Assembly: GCA_031274115.1 (NCBI GenBank)
Contig: JAISQP010000117.1
Coordinates: 1 to 8,112 of the forward strand
Length of the DNA: 8,112 bases
Source: Synergistaceae bacterium
GTDB lineage: Bacteria > Synergistota > Synergistia > Synergistales > Synergistaceae
Direction of reading: 5' to 3'
Below are positions 6,193-8,112 of this stretch, one piece after another; position 1 is the first letter of the stretch; every line of letters begins with the position of its first letter. A program made the position numbers and the translations under genes. The notes below the pieces were generated by a model. That model was not told the DNA's origin, did not search any database, and saw only the letters and a list, made by a program, of their open reading frames with translations.

Positions 6193-7077
6193 ATGGCGTC
6201 CAAACGGAGCTGGGTCGCGCCTTTTGCCATGGAAGCAGGCCTGTCTGAGGTTTTAGGCAACGTCTGTGAGACTGTCGGCAGATATGCCGAGAGGGTTTCA
6301 GCCCATATCGGCGAGGTCAGGTCAGCTCGCTTCGACCCCTACAAGGTATCCGATCTCATCGCGGAACACGGCGGAATGTTCAGAGGGACCGCCGACGCCG
6401 GTTCGTTTCGGACATCGGAAGCTCGGGTCATGCACGGCGCGCAGGTAGCCTTCGTACCCCCGCCTCCGTCGGCGGCGAAGCGCCTTACGGACGAACTCTT
6501 CGAATGGCTCGAAGCGCCGGGAGAACACCCGCTCGTCTCCTTCGCGATTTTCCACTACCAGCTCCTTTACATTCACCCCTTTACGGACGGCAACGGGCGC
6601 ATCGCGAGACTCTGGCACTCGGCGCTCATTGGGAAGTGGCGGCCAGCGCTCGAGGGTTTCCGGATGGAGGAAATAGTGACGAGGGAAAAGACGGACTACC
6701 TCCAGGCTCTAGAGCGCTCCGACAGGCGGAAAGACGCCGCGCCGTTCGTCATCTTCATGCTGAAGCTGATCGGCGGCGAACTGGAGGGTATGATCGAATC
6801 GACGCCGGCGGTTGTCTCAAGAGAGCCAAAGACGCCCGAAAGACTATCCGATTTCCTTGAAAGGCTGCTTGCAGTATTCAAGGGACGCACACTGACGGGA
6901 GCGGAGATTATGACCGGTCTCGGAATGTCACACAGGGGTACTTTCAGGAAGAATTACCTCGACCCGGCCATCGAAGCGGGCTACGTAGAGATGACCCAGC
7001 CGGACTCTCCGAGGAGCCCGACGCAAAAATACAGGCTGACTCATCTGGGAGGGGAAGTCGCCCGGAGAATCGAGTGA
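6193..7077 (+). CDS. Fic-domain protein (predicted AMP transferase) with C-terminal winged helix
   Basis: This is a 294-residue soluble protein. Residues about 50-200 form a Fic domain with a canonical active site, HPFTDGNGRIAR (128-139): His128 is the catalytic base, Asp132 the metal ligand, and Gly133 to Arg136 the phosphate-binding loop. Family members transfer AMP (sometimes other groups) from nucleotides to a hydroxyl side chain on a target protein. GSFRTSEARV (70-79) and the VPPPP segment (88-92) are the usual flap-side region. The C-terminal part (about 220-294), with TGAEIMTGLGMSHRGTFRKNYL and QKYRLTHLG, looks like the winged-helix DNA-binding-type domain of this subfamily. Only about 50 residues precede the Fic core, and no (S/T)xxxE(G/N) inhibitory motif is seen there or at the C terminus. 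In-frame sequence upstream of the ATG back to the stop at 6094 does not supply one either. No small antitoxin gene is adjacent. It is 156 bases after hemD and likely has its own promoter. Target and role are unknown. Confidence 0.88.
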   Translation: MASKRSWVAPFAMEAGLSEVLGNVCETVGRYAERVSAHIGEVRSARFDPYKVSDLIAEHGGMFRGTADAGSFRTSEARVMHGAQVAFVPPPPSAAKRLTDELFEWLEAPGEHPLVSFAIFHYQLLYIHPFTDGNGRIARLWHSALIGKWRPALEGFRMEEIVTREKTDYLQALERSDRRKDAAPFVIFMLKLIGGELEGMIESTPAVVSREPKTPERLSDFLERLLAVFKGRTLTGAEIMTGLGMSHRGTFRKNYLDPAIEAGYVEMTQPDSPRSPTQKYRLTHLGGEVARRIE

Positions 7078-7106
7078 CGCTCGGTGACTTTTCTTAATAT
7101 ATAAGA

Positions 7107-7646
7107 ATGGGGGCGAAAGTATTGTCCGAAATTGATCCGACCGCGCTATTCAGCATGAGTTACGGGATGTATATAGTGAGCGCTCGCCTGCACGAGAAGT
7201 TGAACGGGCAGGTTGCGAACGCGGTGATGCAGACAACCGCGGCGCCCGCGACCCTCTGTGTCTGTCTGAACAGGGAGAACCTGACTGAGACCTGCGTGAA
7301 GGAGACTGGGCTCTTTGCGGTATCCGTCCTGCAGGAGGAGACCCCGATGCCATTTATCGGGACGTTCGGCTTCAAGAGCGGCAGGGATATAGACAAGTTC
7401 ACTGGCGTCGACTGCATAACGGGCGACCTGAACATCCCGATCGTCAAGGAGTGGTGTCTCTCAGCCTTAGAGGCAAGGGTGACCGGGATCCTGGATCTGA
7501 AAACTCACACACTGTTCGTCGGGGAGATCGTGTCGGCCAGGAATTTCAAGGAAGGATCTCCGCTCACATACGCGAACTATCACCTGGTGAAGAGGGGCAA
7601 GTCCCCAAAGACAGCCCCGACGTTCGCGTTCAACAACATGAAATAA
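7107..7646 (+). CDS. Flavin reductase-like FMN-binding protein, Hrb N-terminal type without rubredoxin
   Basis: This 179-residue protein belongs to the flavin reductase-like split-barrel family. The best match by eye is the N-terminal half of high-molecular-weight rubredoxin (Hrb) of strict anaerobes. Hrb passes electrons from NAD(P)H through FMN to partners such as diiron flavoproteins that reduce oxygen or NO. Supporting blocks are SYGMYIVSA, NGQVANAVMQTTAAPATLCVCLN, FAVSVLQEETPMPFIGTFGF, KSGRDIDKF and THTLFVGEIVSA, with YHLVKRGKSPKTAP at the end. Hrb continues there into a CxxCGY rubredoxin; here the protein stops, so its electron acceptor must be another protein. The start is uncertain. 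ATG at 7107 has no clear Shine-Dalgarno and follows an AT-rich patch (7091-7104), while TTG at 7122 has GGGGG (7109-7113) 8 bases upstream. Homologues begin close to either. It lies 29 bases after the Fic stop, and its stop overlaps the next start. Confidence 0.87.
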   Translation: MGAKVLSEIDPTALFSMSYGMYIVSARLHEKLNGQVANAVMQTTAAPATLCVCLNRENLTETCVKETGLFAVSVLQEETPMPFIGTFGFKSGRDIDKFTGVDCITGDLNIPIVKEWCLSALEARVTGILDLKTHTLFVGEIVSARNFKEGSPLTYANYHLVKRGKSPKTAPTFAFNNMK

Positions 7647-8112
7647 TGCGAGACGGGATCATCGAGCCTTACGAGGGCCGTGCTTACGGGCTTCTGGAGG
7701 AATTGTACCGCGAGTACAACCGCAGGGAGTATGTGTCGCCCGACCCGCTTCAGTTTCTGTATAATTATGAGCGCGCTTCCGACAGGGAGGTGGTTGGGCT
7801 GATCGCTTCGTCCCTCGCTTACGGACGCGTGGCTTCCATATTATCGAGCGTCGGCAGAGTGCTGGATGCCCTTGGTCCTTCGCCTGCCGAATATCTGTTG
7901 GGACTCGCCCGCGGCAAAGGCGCTAAAAATCCATCCGAAGTTTTGGCCGATAGTCTCCGCGGCTTCGTCCACCGCTTCACTGCCTGCGACGAAATGGCAA
8001 AGTTCCTGTCGGGAGTGGGAATCGCGCTGCTCAATCATGGAAGCCTCGAAAAGCTCTTCATGGACGGTATGCGCGGCGGGATAAATATCACCGCCCCGAT
8101 GGAGAGCTTCAC
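7646..8112 (+). CDS. TIGR02757/DUF2400 family protein of unknown function, 3' end outside the window
   Basis: An uninterrupted frame of 155 codons runs from ATG at 7646 to the window edge. Recognisable family blocks are LLEELYREYNRREYVSPDPL near the N terminus, then FLYNYERASDREVVGLIASS, LAYGRVASI, VLDALGPSPAEYLL and FVHRFTACDEM. These are the hallmarks of TIGR02757 (DUF2400), a conserved bacterial and archaeal family of about 250-300 residues whose biochemical role I do not know; I see no signal peptide or membrane span in the visible part. The start codon overlaps the flavin reductase stop by one base (TAATG). No Shine-Dalgarno is obvious, so translation is probably coupled to the upstream gene. 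About the C-terminal half is missing from the window. Confidence 0.82.
   Translation, partial: MRDGIIEPYEGRAYGLLEELYREYNRREYVSPDPLQFLYNYERASDREVVGLIASSLAYGRVASILSSVGRVLDALGPSPAEYLLGLARGKGAKNPSEVLADSLRGFVHRFTACDEMAKFLSGVGIALLNHGSLEKLFMDGMRGGINITAPMESF

Noticed and set aside
5388..6260. Long minus-strand open frame of about 290 codons opposite hemD
   Set aside because: It is antisense to a well-supported HemD domain. The Ser/Arg/Ala-rich translation is typical of shadow frames in GC-rich DNA and shows no recognisable domain.

Overview
The window reads as a moderately high-GC (roughly 60%), gene-dense bacterial chromosome segment with every gene on the + strand. No mobile element, CRISPR array, tRNA or rRNA was seen. 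The gene content suggests an anaerobic or fermentative bacterium that makes corrinoids: fused tetrapyrrole enzymes, a precorrin-2 dehydrogenase and an Hrb-type flavin reductase. The fusions and the general protein style would fit a member of the Synergistota, but that is an impression from memory and not a demonstrated assignment.

Region 1 (1-4573 and 4564-6036) is a corrin/siroheme cluster. It opens with the 3' part of a fused precorrin-3B C17-methyltransferase / precorrin-6A reductase (CobJ/CbiH-CobK/CbiJ), followed by a possible terminator. A TTG-started precorrin-2 C20-methyltransferase (CobI/CbiL) comes next. Then come a two-half polytopic membrane protein of Gate (nucleoside recognition) type, a precorrin-2 dehydrogenase-HemC fusion, and a CobA-HemD fusion overlapping the latter by 10 bases. 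From cobI to hemD the genes are tightly packed, with gaps of 10 and 5 bases and then an overlap, so they are probably one transcription unit. The two last proteins carry the four consecutive activities from porphobilinogen to sirohydrochlorin: HemC, HemD, CobA and the dehydrogenase. Steps 1 and 4 share one chain and steps 2 and 3 share the other. CobI and CobJ-CobK then act on the corrin route. Because a precorrin-2 dehydrogenase is present, the early-cobalt (anaerobic) branch is the more likely one, but no cobalt chelatase is in view.

Region 2 (6037-6192) is a short intergenic stretch. It has a hairpin overlapping the hemD stop codon and a plausible extended -10 promoter for the next gene.

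Region 3 (6193-8112) holds unrelated genes. The first is a Fic-domain AMP-transferase with an intact active-site motif and a C-terminal winged helix, but with no recognisable autoinhibitory helix. The second is a small FMN-binding flavin reductase-like protein related to the N-terminal half of high-molecular-weight rubredoxin. The third is the start of a TIGR02757/DUF2400 family protein of unknown function whose start codon overlaps the preceding stop by one base. The window ends inside this gene.

The chemistry of region 1 is well supported. The main open points are the role of the Gate protein, the paired fusion arrangement, the altered motifs in CobA, and how the Fic protein is controlled.
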